DNA of 64,000 nt from Ruegeria sp. HKCCD8929 (GCF_013031405.1 NZ_WPZY01000011.1:95686-159685), one strand, 5' to 3'; shown: positions 1 through 9,461, counted from the stretch's first letter. Numbers and translations: made by a program. The notes: generated by a model from the sequence alone, not told the origin.

Positions 1-122
1 CGCGCCATTCCGGCCCAGAAATTTTCGGCGTCAATCCCGGTTCCGGGCAAGGCATGATTTTCTATGAAATCCACCAGTTCCGAGGCCACCTGCAACCCGC
101 TCCGGTTCTGTCTGCCGCTCAT
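1..122 (-). CDS. glcB: Malate synthase G, N-terminal fragment (gene runs off the left edge)
   Basis: The reverse strand from an ATG at 122 reads MSGRQNRSGLQVASELVDF and continues to the window edge (40 residues seen). This matches the opening of malate synthase G, whose N-terminus carries the pattern RxGLQVAxELxxFIExxALPGTG. The enzyme condenses glyoxylate with acetyl-CoA to malate in the glyoxylate shunt or glycolate use. An AGGGACGG Shine-Dalgarno-like stretch lies just upstream on the minus strand. It is divergent from pepN. Only the first helix region is visible, so catalytic residues cannot be checked; the identification rests on the N-terminal pattern alone. Confidence 0.8.
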   Translation of the reverse strand, partial: MSGRQNRSGLQVASELVDFIENHALPGTGIDAENFWAGMA

Positions 123-319
123 ATCCGCCGTCCCTCTTGCCATTGTGTGCCACTGCATGCAGCCCAATTAGAACGAATGTTTCCGATAGGCAACGTGCTC
201 CGCTGCGTCCTGCCCGCCGGAACCCGGCATCCGCGCACCCGCAGCACACGTGCACCCGCTTGCAGCCCCCGCGCGAACTCCATAACGTCGCGCCTGAGAC
301 CAACGCGATGAGGCCCCCA

Positions 320-2872
320 ATGCGCGACGCTTCCCCCACCACGATCTATCTCAAGGACCACACTCCGTTCGGCTATATCGTGGACAGCGTCCACCTGACC
401 TTCGACCTTGTGCCGCACGCCACCCGCGTCACCTCGCGCATCGCGTTCCGTCCGAACCCGGACGCCGAGGACAAAACCTTCTTCCTGCATGGCGAAGAGT
501 TGAAACTGATCCGCACCGCCATCGACGGGCAAGAGGTCACGCCGGAACTGACCGATAAGGGCCTCACATGCCCCGTCCCCGACGCACCTTTCACGTGGGA
601 AGCCGAGGTTGAAATCGACCCGGGCAACAACACCGCGCTCGAAGGGCTCTACATGTCCAACGGCATGTACTGCACCCAGTGCGAGGCCGAGGGCTTCCGC
701 AAGATCACCTATTACCCCGACCGCCCCGACGTGATGTCCACCTTCTCCGTGCGCATCAACGGCCCCCACCCGGTGCTGCTGTCGAACGGCAACCCAACCG
801 GATCGGGTGACGGCTGGGCCGAATGGACCGACCCGTGGCCGAAACCGGCTTATCTGTTCGCGTTGGTCGCCGGAGAGCTGGTAGCCCATTCCGACCGCTT
901 CACCACCCGCTCGGGCCGCGACGTGGCGTTGAATCTCTATGTCCGCCCCGGCGACGAGGGTAAATGCGCTTTCGGCATGGAGGCGCTGAAGAAGTCGATG
1001 ACCTGGGACGAAGACGTCTATGGCCGCGAGTACGATCTGGACGTTTTCAATATCGTCGCGGTGGACGATTTCAACATGGGGGCGATGGAGAACAAAGGGC
1101 TGAACATCTTCAACTCCTCGGCCGTTCTGGCCAGCCCCGAAACCTCGACGGATGCCAATTTCGAACGCATCGAAGCCATCATCGCGCATGAGTATTTCCA
1201 CAACTGGACCGGCAACCGCATCACCTGCCGCGACTGGTTCCAGCTCTGCCTGAAAGAGGGGCTGACGGTGTTCCGGGACGCCCAGTTCACCTCCGACATG
1301 CGCTCGGCCTCGGTCAAACGCATCCACGACGTGATCGACCTACGCGCGCGGCAATTCCCCGAGGATCAGGGGCCGCTCTCGCACCCTGTTCGCCCGGAAA
1401 GCTTTCAGGAAATCAACAACTTCTATACGGCGACCGTCTATGAAAAAGGCGCCGAGGTCATCGGCATGCTCAAGCGGCTAGTGGGGGATGAGCCCTATGC
1501 CAAGGCGCTGGATCTCTATTTCGACCGTCACGACGGGCAGGCCTGCACCATCGAGGATTGGTTACAAGTTTTCGAGGATGCCACGACCCGCGACCTGAGC
1601 CAGTTCAAGCGCTGGTATTCGCAGGCGGGGACGCCACGGGTGAAGGTCGAAGAGGATTGGGCCGATGGCACCTATACCCTGACCCTCAGCCAGAGCACCG
1701 CCCCCACCCCGGGCCAGTCCGAGAAGCAGCCGCAGGTGATCCCGGTCGCGGTTGGCCTGCTGGGGCCAAATGGTGACGAGGTGCTGGGCACGCAAATGCT
1801 GGAACTGACCAAGGAAAGCCAAAGCTACACCTTCGACGGGCTGGCGGCCAAACCGGTGCCCTCGATCCTGCGCGGCTTCTCAGCGCCGGTGGTTATCGAC
1901 CGAGACACCACCCCCGCCGAACGCGCCTTTCTGCTGGCCCACGACACCGATCCTTTCAACCGGTGGGAGGCCGGACGCGCGCTGGCGCAAGACACGCTGT
2001 TACGCATGATCACCGAGGATGCGGCCCCGAATGCCGACTATCTCGACGGCCTGCTCGCCGTGCTGCGGGATGACAGCCTCGACCCGGCCTATCGCGCCCT
2101 GATGCTCGGCCTGCCCACCCAGTCGGAACTGGCCGCCGCCCTGCACGAGCGCGGCACCACGCCCGACCCGATGGCGATCTGGACCGCGGTCGAGACGTTG
2201 CGACAGGCCACCGCCCAGCACATGCAGGACCTGCTGCCACGCCTGCACGGCCAATCGCTGATCGACGCCCCCTACCGGCCCGATGCCGAACAATCCGGCA
2301 AGCGCGCCCTTGGCAGCGCTGCGCTGGCGTTGATCTCGCGTCTCGATGGCGGGGCGCAGGCGGCGGGAGAATACGCGCGGGCCGACAACATGACGCTGCA
2401 ACTGAGTGCGCTGTCCTGCCTGTTGAAGTCCGGCAAGGGTGAAACGGAACTGGCCGCCTTCTACGACCAGTGGCAACACGACCGTCTGGTGATCGACAAG
2501 TGGTTCGGCCTGCAGATCGCGCTGGCGGCGCCGGACAAGACGCCGGGGTTGACCAAGACGCTGACCGAACACGCGGATTTCAACTGGAAAAACCCCAACC
2601 GCTTCCGCGCGGTGATGGGCGCGCTGGCGATGAACCACGCGGGCTTTCACCATGAAAGCGGCGCGGGGTACGAGTTGCTGGCCGACTGGCTGATCCGCCT
2701 CGACCCGGTCAACCCGCAGACCACCGCCCGCATGTGCACCGCCTTCCAGACCTGGAAACGTTACGATGCGGACCGGCAGGACCTGATCCGGGCGCAGCTG
2801 ATGCGCATTCTGGCCCAACTCGATCTGAGCCGCGACAGCCGGGAAATGCTTGAACGGATCAAGGCGGCCTGA
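320..2872 (+). CDS. pepN: Aminopeptidase N (M1 zinc metallopeptidase)
   Basis: An 850-residue cytoplasmic M1 aminopeptidase that removes N-terminal residues from peptides. The exopeptidase motif GAMEN lies at about residues 254-258 and the zinc motif HEYFH at about 290-294, with the third ligand Glu in KEGLTVF. The length and the opening MRDASPTTIYLKDHTPFGY fit the PepN subfamily. The ATG at 320 is preferred over the in-frame ATG at 308 because family members begin at the MxDASP segment; the frame stays open far upstream but that stretch reads as unrelated sequence. It is divergent from glcB across a gap of about 200 bases in which no clear promoter stands out. Confidence 0.96.
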   Translation: MRDASPTTIYLKDHTPFGYIVDSVHLTFDLVPHATRVTSRIAFRPNPDAEDKTFFLHGEELKLIRTAIDGQEVTPELTDKGLTCPVPDAPFTWEAEVEIDPGNNTALEGLYMSNGMYCTQCEAEGFRKITYYPDRPDVMSTFSVRINGPHPVLLSNGNPTGSGDGWAEWTDPWPKPAYLFALVAGELVAHSDRFTTRSGRDVALNLYVRPGDEGKCAFGMEALKKSMTWDEDVYGREYDLDVFNIVAVDDFNMGAMENKGLNIFNSSAVLASPETSTDANFERIEAIIAHEYFHNWTGNRITCRDWFQLCLKEGLTVFRDAQFTSDMRSASVKRIHDVIDLRARQFPEDQGPLSHPVRPESFQEINNFYTATVYEKGAEVIGMLKRLVGDEPYAKALDLYFDRHDGQACTIEDWLQVFEDATTRDLSQFKRWYSQAGTPRVKVEEDWADGTYTLTLSQSTAPTPGQSEKQPQVIPVAVGLLGPNGDEVLGTQMLELTKESQSYTFDGLAAKPVPSILRGFSAPVVIDRDTTPAERAFLLAHDTDPFNRWEAGRALAQDTLLRMITEDAAPNADYLDGLLAVLRDDSLDPAYRALMLGLPTQSELAAALHERGTTPDPMAIWTAVETLRQATAQHMQDLLPRLHGQSLIDAPYRPDAEQSGKRALGSAALALISRLDGGAQAAGEYARADNMTLQLSALSCLLKSGKGETELAAFYDQWQHDRLVIDKWFGLQIALAAPDKTPGLTKTLTEHADFNWKNPNRFRAVMGALAMNHAGFHHESGAGYELLADWLIRLDPVNPQTTARMCTAFQTWKRYDADRQDLIRAQLMRILAQLDLSRDSREMLERIKAA

Positions 2873-2922
2873 TCTAAACCCAAGTGTGCTGTACGCGAGT
2901 AGATCATTCAGGAGTTGATTTC

Positions 2923-3447
2923 GTGCCCATCCTCATTGCCGCCGTTGGCATCCTTGCCGCTGTTTTCTTTTTTCTGATACACGCCCGCCGTACTGCCGAA
3001 ATGGCGGGAGAGCTGGCAGATATGGCCAATGACGTGCGCCTCGCGGCCCGCCGCTTCGGTTTTCGCCGCAATAGCAGCCTGCACCCGGTCGAAGCGATCG
3101 ACGATCCGGACCTCGCAATCGCCGCCATGGCCATCGCGTTTCAGGAGCTCGACGGCCTGCCCACTCAGGATCAGCGCGACCGCCTGCATGTGCAACTACG
3201 CAAAACGCTGAGCATGGATGCAGAAACCGCAGAAGAGGCCATCGTCCTGTCGCGCTGGCTGGTTGCGCAATGCGGCGGCGCCGATCCGGCGCTATCGCGT
3301 ATCGGGCGCAAACTGTTCAAACTCGCGGGAACAGAAACGCTGCAACCTCTGTTGAGTGTAATCCGGGGCAGTTTGGATGCGGACGCCGATCTGACAGTGC
3401 GGCAGAAAGAGGCGCTGGGGGACATCCAGCGTGTCTTCAAGCTCTGA
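2923..3447 (+). CDS. Conserved hypothetical, N-terminal membrane anchor
   Basis: A 174-residue protein. A GTG at 2923 is preferred because AGGAG ends 8 bases before it; the frame is open from 2884 without a comparable ribosome site. One hydrophobic helix (about residues 2-22, VPILIAAVGILAAVFFFLI) is followed by basic residues (HARR), predicting an N-in or anchored topology with a helical cytosolic domain. I recognise no family. It follows pepN by about 50 bases in the same direction and may be cotranscribed. The sequence pattern (DDPDLAIAAMAIAFQELDG) suggests a roseobacter-restricted protein, which is an inference. Confidence 0.7.
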   Translation: MPILIAAVGILAAVFFFLIHARRTAEMAGELADMANDVRLAARRFGFRRNSSLHPVEAIDDPDLAIAAMAIAFQELDGLPTQDQRDRLHVQLRKTLSMDAETAEEAIVLSRWLVAQCGGADPALSRIGRKLFKLAGTETLQPLLSVIRGSLDADADLTVRQKEALGDIQRVFKL

Positions 3448-3579
3448 GAAAGTGCGCGTGCGCAAGACCCCACCGATCACCACGGCAAGCGCCGATGAGG
3501 TTGCATGTAGCGGTCCAATCCCGCCACTGGTCTTGCACGTCCACATCATGTTGACCACAGATAACGTGACGGGCGATCA

Positions 3580-4011
3580 GTGACAGAGCCCTTTCGCTTT
3601 ACCCGCCACAACCGTGCCCCGCGCACGGTGGCGATCTTGATCCTGATCTATGCCGCGCTCATTGCCGCGATCATCCTGTTCGACGCCGCTTGGTGGCTGA
3701 TGGCGCTGCTAGCGCTGCCCACCCTGCCCGCGCTCTGGGATCTTTATGCCGATACCAGCGCCGGGCTCTCGATCGAGGGCGGAGAGCTGCGCTGGTTCAC
3801 CGGCAGCCGCAGTGGCGCGGTGCGGCTGGAGGAAATCAAATACATGCGGTTCGACACCCGCTGGGACTTCTCGGTGCGGGTCTCGGCCTGCCTGCGCTCG
3901 GGCAAACGTATCCGGCTGCCGGATGAAGCCCTGCCACCACACCGCGCGTTCGAACAGAGGCTAACCGATCTGGGCCTGCAGGTGGTGCGCCATCATTTCA
4001 GGGTGTTCTGA
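3580..4011 (+). CDS. Small integral membrane protein, unknown function
   Basis: 143 residues starting at GTG 3580. Two adjacent hydrophobic segments (about residues 16-35 and 37-55) form a hairpin; the remaining two thirds, with SIEGGELRWFTGSRSGAVRLEEI, look like a soluble beta-rich PH-like domain, as in many YdbT/PH-type membrane proteins, although I cannot name the family. No strong Shine-Dalgarno sequence precedes the start; an ATG alternative is lacking within the membrane part. It lies in the same direction as its neighbours with a 132-base gap upstream that shows no other gene. Confidence 0.7.
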   Translation: MTEPFRFTRHNRAPRTVAILILIYAALIAAIILFDAAWWLMALLALPTLPALWDLYADTSAGLSIEGGELRWFTGSRSGAVRLEEIKYMRFDTRWDFSVRVSACLRSGKRIRLPDEALPPHRAFEQRLTDLGLQVVRHHFRVF

Positions 4012-4124
4012 CCCAAATTCGAACCGCAATTTCACCAAATCCCCCGGCCCCGGCCATCATTCCGCCCTAAAGCCCGGTCACAAATGCCCGCAAGTTGCGA
4101 GTGACATTTCATGCGGGTTCCAAG

Positions 4125-5360
4125 ATGATCGGTTTTGCCAGAGACATCCTTGCCAGACTGACGGCACGGCCTGACCCACACCCCGCTCTGCCCCCTTCTC
4201 CCCTGATCCGCGCCGAAGACCGCCTCTCGATCCCTGTTGCCGAGCGCAATGCCGAGGGTCTGGCCGGTCTTGACGCCCTGAAACGCGGACGTCATCTGGC
4301 CCGGCAAGAGATGTGGGCAGAACTCTCGGCCGAGATGCGGGCCGCCGACCAGGCCCGGGCCGCAGCCCAAGGAGGCATGCCGGTTGCCGAGCTTCTGGCC
4401 CTTGGCGCGCACTCGGATGTGACGCTGGCTGTGGATCACGCGCTGGCCGAGGATGTTGACCCCGATGACCCGCGCCTGGTCGCAGGTATAAGGGCGCTGG
4501 AGGCGGTGCTCAACGAACATGACGGCGATCCGATGATCGCGCTCGTGGTGGCGCAGGCGCATATGGAGATCGGCGGGGCATGGCGGGGCACCGGCTGGGA
4601 CGCCACCCTGTCACAGCTCAACCGCGAGCGTTGCGCCGCCCATTTCGACCGCGCGGCCGAGATCCTGGCCCCTCTGCTTCACGCCGAACCGGACAGCACC
4701 GCGCTCGCCTCGGCGCGCTGTGCGCTTCTGGCTGGGTGCCCTGCCCCGGACACCAATCTGGCCGATGCATATGAAACCCTGATTGACCTCGACCCCGGGA
4801 ACCCCCGGCACATGCGCGCTCTGGGCATACATCTGCTGCCCCGCTGGTCCAGCAGCTTAGACGCGCTGGAGCTTGAGGCCCGCCGCACTGCCGCCCGCAC
4901 GCAGCAAATCTGGGGTGCCGCAGGCTATGCTTGGGTGTATTTCGACGCGATCACACAGGATGAAGAGGCCTGCGCCCGCGTCGATGTGGCGTTCTTTCTG
5001 GACGGCCTGCGCGACATTCTGCAACGGCACCCTGGGCAGGAGATGATCAACCTGCTTGCCGCCTATTGCGCGATTGCCCTGCCCGCCGGGTTGGGCCTGC
5101 ATGAAGAGGCCGATCTGGTCCGGGTTCAGTTGTGCGAGGCGGCGGACTGGCTGATCCGCGATCACCTGACCGAGCTGCATCCGCTGATCTGGGCCCATGC
5201 CGCCGAGGGGTTCGATAACACCGCGCGTCTCTCCTCGCCCCGCCGTTTTGCCGCGCGCGGGCGGGCCGACGCACTGCAGGCCCTCGCCGGGCATTTCCGC
5301 GCCGAGCTGCGCCGGGGACAACACATCACCTTTACTCCGACCGGTCTGCGCTGCGCGTAA
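4125..5360 (+). CDS. Hypothetical protein, helical repeat (TPR-like)
   Basis: 411 residues from ATG 4125 (MIGFARDILARL); a TTG at 4095 in frame is an alternative start. The protein is rich in Ala, Leu and Arg and almost wholly alpha-helical. Segments such as AYETLIDLDPGNPRHMRALG resemble degenerate tetratricopeptide helices, so a scaffold or binding role is possible. No catalytic motif, signal peptide or membrane helix is visible. It lies between a small membrane protein and gatB and is separated from gatB by about 108 bases. Function unknown. Confidence 0.7.
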   Translation: MIGFARDILARLTARPDPHPALPPSPLIRAEDRLSIPVAERNAEGLAGLDALKRGRHLARQEMWAELSAEMRAADQARAAAQGGMPVAELLALGAHSDVTLAVDHALAEDVDPDDPRLVAGIRALEAVLNEHDGDPMIALVVAQAHMEIGGAWRGTGWDATLSQLNRERCAAHFDRAAEILAPLLHAEPDSTALASARCALLAGCPAPDTNLADAYETLIDLDPGNPRHMRALGIHLLPRWSSSLDALELEARRTAARTQQIWGAAGYAWVYFDAITQDEEACARVDVAFFLDGLRDILQRHPGQEMINLLAAYCAIALPAGLGLHEEADLVRVQLCEAADWLIRDHLTELHPLIWAHAAEGFDNTARLSSPRRFAARGRADALQALAGHFRAELRRGQHITFTPTGLRCA

Positions 5361-5468
5361 CCGGCGGCGGGTTGGCCGGGAACCAACGCAAAGCGCCTTT
5401 GCCCCTTGCCCCTGTCGCGCGCCGGGCCTAATACGCAGGCTTAGACTTCTGCGGACAAGAGGCGCGCC

Positions 5469-6980
5469 ATGCTCGACCTGACCTATGAAATGCCCAAACC
5501 CAAGACCATTGCCGGTGCCAAGCACGATTGGGAACTGGTGATCGGGATGGAGGTGCATGCGCAGGTATCCTCGAACGCCAAACTGTTCTCGGGCGCATCG
5601 ACGCAGTTCGGGGCCGAGCCGAACTCGAACGTGGCCTTTGTGGACGCAGCAATGCCGGGGATGCTGCCGGTGATCAACGAGTATTGCGTGGAACAGGCGG
5701 TGCGGACCGGGCTGGGTCTGAAGGCGGATATCAACCTGAAATCGGCCTTTGACCGCAAGAACTATTTTTACCCCGATCTGCCGCAGGGTTACCAGATTTC
5801 CCAGCTTTATCAGCCTATTGTGGGCGAAGGTGAAGTGTTGGTTGAGATGGGTGACGGCACAGCGCGCAAGGTGCGGATCGAGCGCATCCACATGGAGCAG
5901 GACGCGGGCAAATCGATCCACGACATGGATCCGAACATGTCTTTTGTTGACCTGAACCGGACCGGTGTCTGCCTGATGGAGATCGTCTCGCGCCCCGATA
6001 TTCGCGGGCCGGAAGAGGCTGCGGCCTATATCGCCAAGCTGCGCCAGATCATGCGGTATCTGGGCACCTGCGACGGCAACATGCAGAACGGCAACCTGCG
6101 CGCGGATGTCAACGTGTCGATCTGCCGTTCGGGTGATTACGAGAAGTATCAGGAAACACAGGATTTTTCGCATCTGGGCACGCGCTGCGAAATCAAGAAC
6201 ATGAACTCGATGCGCTTCATCCAGCAGGCGATCGAGGTCGAGGCCCGCCGCCAGATCGCTATCGTCGAAGCCGGTGGTATGATCGATCAGGAGACCCGTC
6301 TTTACGATCCCGACAAGGGTGAGACCCGTTCGATGCGGTCCAAGGAAGAGGCGCATGATTACCGCTATTTCCCCGACCCCGACCTTCTGCCGCTTGAGAT
6401 CGAGCAGGCCTGGGTGGACGATATCGCGGCCCGCCTGCCGGAGCTCCCGGACGAGAAAAAAGCACGTTTCATCAATGACTTCGGGCTGACCGACTATGAC
6501 GCCTCGGTGCTGACGGCCGAGGTGGAATCGGCGGCGTATTTCGAGGAAGTGGCCAAGGGACGCAGCGGGAAACTGGCGGCGAACTGGGTGATCAATGAGC
6601 TGTTCGGGCGCCTGAAGAAGGAAGATCACGACATCACCGAAAGCCCCGTGAGCCCGGCGCAGCTGGGCGGCATCATCGACCTGATTTCCTCGGACGCCAT
6701 TTCCGGCAAGATCGCCAAGGATCTCTTTGAGATCGTCTATACCGAAGGTGGCGATCCTGCTGAAATCGTTGAGAAACGTGGCATGAAACAGGTGACCGAC
6801 ACCGGCGCCATCGAGGCCGCGCTGGACGAGATCATCGCCGCCAATCCGGCGCAGGTCGAGAAGGCCAAGGTGAACCCGAAACTGGCCGGCTGGTTCGTCG
6901 GTCAGGTGATGAAGGCGACCGGCGGCAAGGCCAACCCGAAGGCGGTGAACCAGTTGGTGAGCCAGAAGCTGGGCCTCTGA
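5469..6980 (+). CDS. gatB: Aspartyl/glutamyl-tRNA(Asn/Gln) amidotransferase subunit B
   Basis: A 503-residue subunit of the GatCAB complex, which amidates misacylated Glu-tRNA(Gln) and Asp-tRNA(Asn). The N-terminal catalytic cradle carries [20 protein letters not shown] and the [18 protein letters not shown] segment typical of Gat[11 protein letters not shown] and the LRADVNVS segment follow; the C-terminal YqeY-like helical tail ends at [22 protein letters not shown] precedes the ATG. gatA and gatC are not in the window, as is common in alphaproteobacteria where the genes are scattered. A stem-loop with T-tract follows the stop. Confidence 0.98.
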   Translation: MLDLTYEMPKPKTIAGAKHDWELVIGMEVHAQVSSNAKLFSGASTQFGAEPNSNVAFVDAAMPGMLPVINEYCVEQAVRTGLGLKADINLKSAFDRKNYFYPDLPQGYQISQLYQPIVGEGEVLVEMGDGTARKVRIERIHMEQDAGKSIHDMDPNMSFVDLNRTGVCLMEIVSRPDIRGPEEAAAYIAKLRQIMRYLGTCDGNMQNGNLRADVNVSICRSGDYEKYQETQDFSHLGTRCEIKNMNSMRFIQQAIEVEARRQIAIVEAGGMIDQETRLYDPDKGETRSMRSKEEAHDYRYFPDPDLLPLEIEQAWVDDIAARLPELPDEKKARFINDFGLTDYDASVLTAEVESAAYFEEVAKGRSGKLAANWVINELFGRLKKEDHDITESPVSPAQLGGIIDLISSDAISGKIAKDLFEIVYTEGGDPAEIVEKRGMKQVTDTGAIEAALDEIIAANPAQVEKAKVNPKLAGWFVGQVMKATGGKANPKAVNQLVSQKLGL

Positions 6981-6998
6981 CCGACCCGAGATCTTCCG

Positions 6999-7050
6999 TT
7001 TTGTACACGCCCGGCAGGCCCCCCTGTCGGGTTTGTACGTTTTGTACATG
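6999..7050 (+). repeat. TTTGTAC-type direct repeats flanking the gatB terminator
   Basis: TTTTGTACA occurs at 6999-7007, and TTTGTACGTTTTGTACA at 7032-7048 contains two TTTGTAC-like half sites with a 10-base period. Related copies occur on the other strand at 62.2 kb. The arrangement looks like a binding site for a regulator that recognises direct or helical-phase repeats. It lies upstream of the zincin gene at 7273 and could belong to its promoter. No known regulator is assigned. Confidence 0.4.
7010..7036 (+). terminator. Intrinsic terminator after gatB
   Basis: CCCGGCAGG at 7010-7018 pairs with CCTGTCGGG at 7023-7031 (one G-T pair, loop CCCC) and is followed by TTTGT. It is well placed to end the gatB transcript 30 bases after its stop. 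Confidence 0.65.
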
Positions 7051-7272
7051 AGCCGGTTCGGCACCTGAACCGCCGTCGATCCGCTGCCTCTCAGAGCGGG
7101 GACGGCACCCTGGGCAATGGTGGAAAGCCATAGTTGTGACAGAACCGGTTCTGTGGTAACCCCAAGGCGTTTTTGAACAAATTTTTATCATTTGGGCGGC
7201 CCGCTATTCGCATTTCGACCCGCCCGAAACCAACATTTGAAACCGGTTCCTCTGCAGCCGGGGAGATTGATT

Positions 7273-7941
7273 ATGGGCGACAAAGCCATTGACCTTGTTC
7301 ACAAGAAGAAAACCAAACGCATGGATTTCCGCATCGACGGGAAAAAGGGGCAGGTCTGGGTCCGGCAGACCTGGAACTACGTCTATGTGACCAAGAAGAA
7401 AGCCTCGAAATGGACGCCGAAGGAAAAGAAGGATTTCCATGTCGCGATTGAAAAGACGATCCGGAAAGCCTGGAACGGAAAGTTCGTTCTGACGGTCAAG
7501 GGCAAGTCCGAGTTTGCCGCGCATTACAAGGGCAAGACCCTGACGGTTCACTTCGACGTGGACCCGGTCTCGTCGGGTGCGCACTGGACGGTGACCGCCG
7601 CCAAGATCCCGAAGGGCGATTTTCACGGCAGCAAGGTGAACTGGGGCAATCAGACGATCGAGTTGGATACCGAGGACATGAATCCTGCCAAAAAGAAAGG
7701 CGCGCCCAAGGGCGTGACCCAGGACCCGGCGGCGCATGAGTTCGGGCACGCGATCGGCAACGCGACGGGCTCACCCGCCGGGCATGCCGACGAATACAAG
7801 AAAACCAGCGCTTACAAGCATCACAAGAAGAGCATCATGAATGTCGGCATGAAAGTGAAGAAACGCCATGCCGACTATCTGGTCATCGAACTGAACAAGA
7901 TCATTCCCGACACCACCTTTGTTGTGAAGAGCGTCAAGTGA
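7273..7941 (+). CDS. Putative zincin metallopeptidase, lysine-rich (HEXXH)
   Basis: 222 residues from ATG 7273, chosen because GGGGAG lies 8 bases upstream. No signal peptide. The N-terminal half is unusually basic (repeated KKK, KKKASKWTPKEKK). The second half has HEFGHAIGN at about 155-163, a further His in GHADEY at about 170-174, and a methionine-turn-like IMNVGM at about 188-193, the layout of a zincin with ligands His, His and a distal His or Asp. This resembles small HEFGH...DEY metallopeptidase domains seen as secreted or injected effectors, which is an inference. The stop overlaps the start of a lipoprotein gene (GTGA), so the pair is translationally coupled. Confidence 0.7.
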   Translation: MGDKAIDLVHKKKTKRMDFRIDGKKGQVWVRQTWNYVYVTKKKASKWTPKEKKDFHVAIEKTIRKAWNGKFVLTVKGKSEFAAHYKGKTLTVHFDVDPVSSGAHWTVTAAKIPKGDFHGSKVNWGNQTIELDTEDMNPAKKKGAPKGVTQDPAAHEFGHAIGNATGSPAGHADEYKKTSAYKHHKKSIMNVGMKVKKRHADYLVIELNKIIPDTTFVVKSVK

Positions 7942-8336
7942 CGCCCACCAAACTGGCCATTGCGATGGTGGCCATGGCCGCCATCGCCGCCGGGTGCACC
8001 CAGGCGCAAACGACACAGCAAGACAACGGAGATGACACCATGACCGAGCCAGAGATCGTGATGGAGTTGATTACGCAAGACTATGAGGCGGCGGTTGCCA
8101 AGCTGGGCCCGCCCGCAACGCAGGAGGATTTCAGACTGTCGCGGGGCGAGACCGAGTTTCGCATCGAGTTGCTTAACTATTACACCGAAGCTCAGTTGAG
8201 AGACGCGCCGCCCTTGATGCGGGAGGCGACCTGGACCCTGTCGCCCGAAAGCAACCTGACCATCTGGTTTGCCAAGCGGAACGGGGCCTGGCCGTTCCTG
8301 CATTATCAGTCCTGGCATCCCGAGGATGACTTTTGA
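7938..8336 (+). CDS. Small lipoprotein coupled to the zincin
   Basis: 132 residues starting at GTG 7938, which overlaps the previous TGA. A short basic start, a hydrophobic stretch (LAIAMVAMAAIAAG) and Cys20 form a lipobox, so the protein should be lipid-anchored facing the periplasm. The mature domain (about residues 36-132) contains EIVMELITQDYEAAVAKLG and ends in WPFLHYQSWHPEDDF; I recognise no family. An internal ATG at 8040 could give a non-secreted form. Overlap with the peptidase gene suggests a linked role, for example inhibitor, immunity or substrate-delivery partner; that is inference only. Confidence 0.65.
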   Translation: MTPTKLAIAMVAMAAIAAGCTQAQTTQQDNGDDTMTEPEIVMELITQDYEAAVAKLGPPATQEDFRLSRGETEFRIELLNYYTEAQLRDAPPLMREATWTLSPESNLTIWFAKRNGAWPFLHYQSWHPEDDF

Positions 8337-8533
8337 TGCCTTGGGCCGGGAGGCCCTGCCTTGGCGGCGCCTGCCCTCTCTGACCCCTGTGCTTCCTGAC
8401 CCGTTGAGCCATGTGAATGACCGCGAACCGTCGTCCCTCGCGGGTCGTTGCTGGTTTCCGGGCGCACAAGACGGCCTCTGGTCTTTGCATCGCAGGTTGC
8501 TATAAGCTGCGCGCAAATAACAGAGGCCCGAGC

Positions 8534-8983
8534 ATGACCCTTTACGAATACAAGGTTGTTCCCGCTCCGCAAAAGGGAACCAAGGCCAAGGGCATCAAGA
8601 CGCCCGAGGCGCGGTTTGCGTTGTCGATCGAGCAGGTGTTGAACCAGTTGGGGCTGGAGGGCTGGGAGTATCTGCGGGCCGAGTTGCTGCCGAGCGAGGA
8701 ACGCACCGGGCTGACCGGTTCGACCGTGAACTGGCGCAATGTTCTGGTGTTCCGCAGAACCGCCGAGGACGCGGCCGAGGCCCATGCGCATCCGGTCGAA
8801 ATGCCCAGCCACACGCCCGAGGGCGTACCCCTGGCCCGGCCGGTGCCGGGGCCTGACGCGGTAGAGGCCCCTGCCCCGATTTCCGAGGAGGCGGAAGACC
8901 CGCCATTGTCTTTCAAGAGCGCTCAGGACCCCGAAGCAGCCGACACCGAGACGGACGCAAAGCCCGGGGACAAACCGGAATAA
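8534..8983 (+). CDS. DUF4177 domain protein
   Basis: 149 residues from ATG 8534 with AGAGG 8 bases upstream. The first 75 residues (TLYEYKVVPAPQKG ... GWEYLRAELLPS ... NVLVFRR) match the small DUF4177 domain, which has no known biochemical function. The remainder is a Pro/Glu/Asp-rich, probably disordered tail. No signal or membrane helix. It is convergent with bolA, with a hairpin between them. Confidence 0.8.
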   Translation: MTLYEYKVVPAPQKGTKAKGIKTPEARFALSIEQVLNQLGLEGWEYLRAELLPSEERTGLTGSTVNWRNVLVFRRTAEDAAEAHAHPVEMPSHTPEGVPLARPVPGPDAVEAPAPISEEAEDPPLSFKSAQDPEAADTETDAKPGDKPE

Positions 8984-9139
8984 TAGGCCCGGTTGCGCTG
9001 CGCGCGGCAATCTTCGATATCCGTGGCACACGGCGAGACTGCTTGAGACGCGCTGCGGCGCCATTGCCGCTGGGGTCACACTTCCGATCAGCGCGGCCCG
9101 GTTTGTTGCGTCTCGCGATACGCCTGACTCACCCAACGC

Positions 9140-9164
9140 CGCCCGAAATCAAAGATTTTGGGCG
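9140..9164. terminator. Hairpin between convergent DUF4177 and bolA genes
   Basis: CGCCCGAAATC (9140-9150) pairs with GATTTTGGGCG (9154-9164) around an AAA loop with a single G-T pair. No long T-run follows on either strand, so it may be a weak bidirectional terminator or an RNA-stabilising end. Confidence 0.4.
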
Positions 9165-9206
9165 CGTCAGGAGATGCTGGGTGTGTGAAGTTTCTCGCGC
9201 GGTGCC

Positions 9207-9461
9207 CTAGTCGCCGATATCCAGCGCCAGCGCGTGGATGCGGGGCACGATGTCGCCCAGCGCCTTGTGCACCGCCCGGTGGCGCGCCACGCGCGATTGC
9301 CCCTGGAACGCGTCGGCGCGGATGCGGACGTTGAAATGGCTCTCGCCGCCTTCGCGGTAGCCGGCATGGCCCCGGTGGCTTTCGCTGTCGTCCACCACCT
9401 CGAGCTCGCGCGGGTCGAAGGCGGAATTCAGCCGGTTGCGGATGTCATCGGTCAGGCTCAT
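9207..9461 (-). CDS. bolA: BolA family protein
   Basis: 84 residues from ATG 9461 on the minus strand (MSLTDDIRNRLNSAF). BolA proteins are small cytosolic partners of monothiol glutaredoxins in iron-sulfur trafficking and stress adaptation. The conserved C-terminal half reads FNVRIRADAFQG, RVARHRAVHKAL and IHALALD, with the conserved RHR-type surface and HALxL end. Divergent from the J-domain gene across 106 bases. Confidence 0.93.
   Translation of the reverse strand: MSLTDDIRNRLNSAFDPRELEVVDDSESHRGHAGYREGGESHFNVRIRADAFQGQSRVARHRAVHKALGDIVPRIHALALDIGD

Noticed and set aside
119..1327. A 402-codon minus-strand open frame opposite pepN.
   Set aside because: Shadow of pepN; only the last part beyond it (1-122, another frame) reads as a real protein, malate synthase G.
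4857..7064. A 735-codon minus-strand open frame opposite gatB.
   Set aside because: gatB is clear on the plus strand; the antisense frame is rich in His, Arg and Leu in a pattern typical of shadow frames and matches no family.
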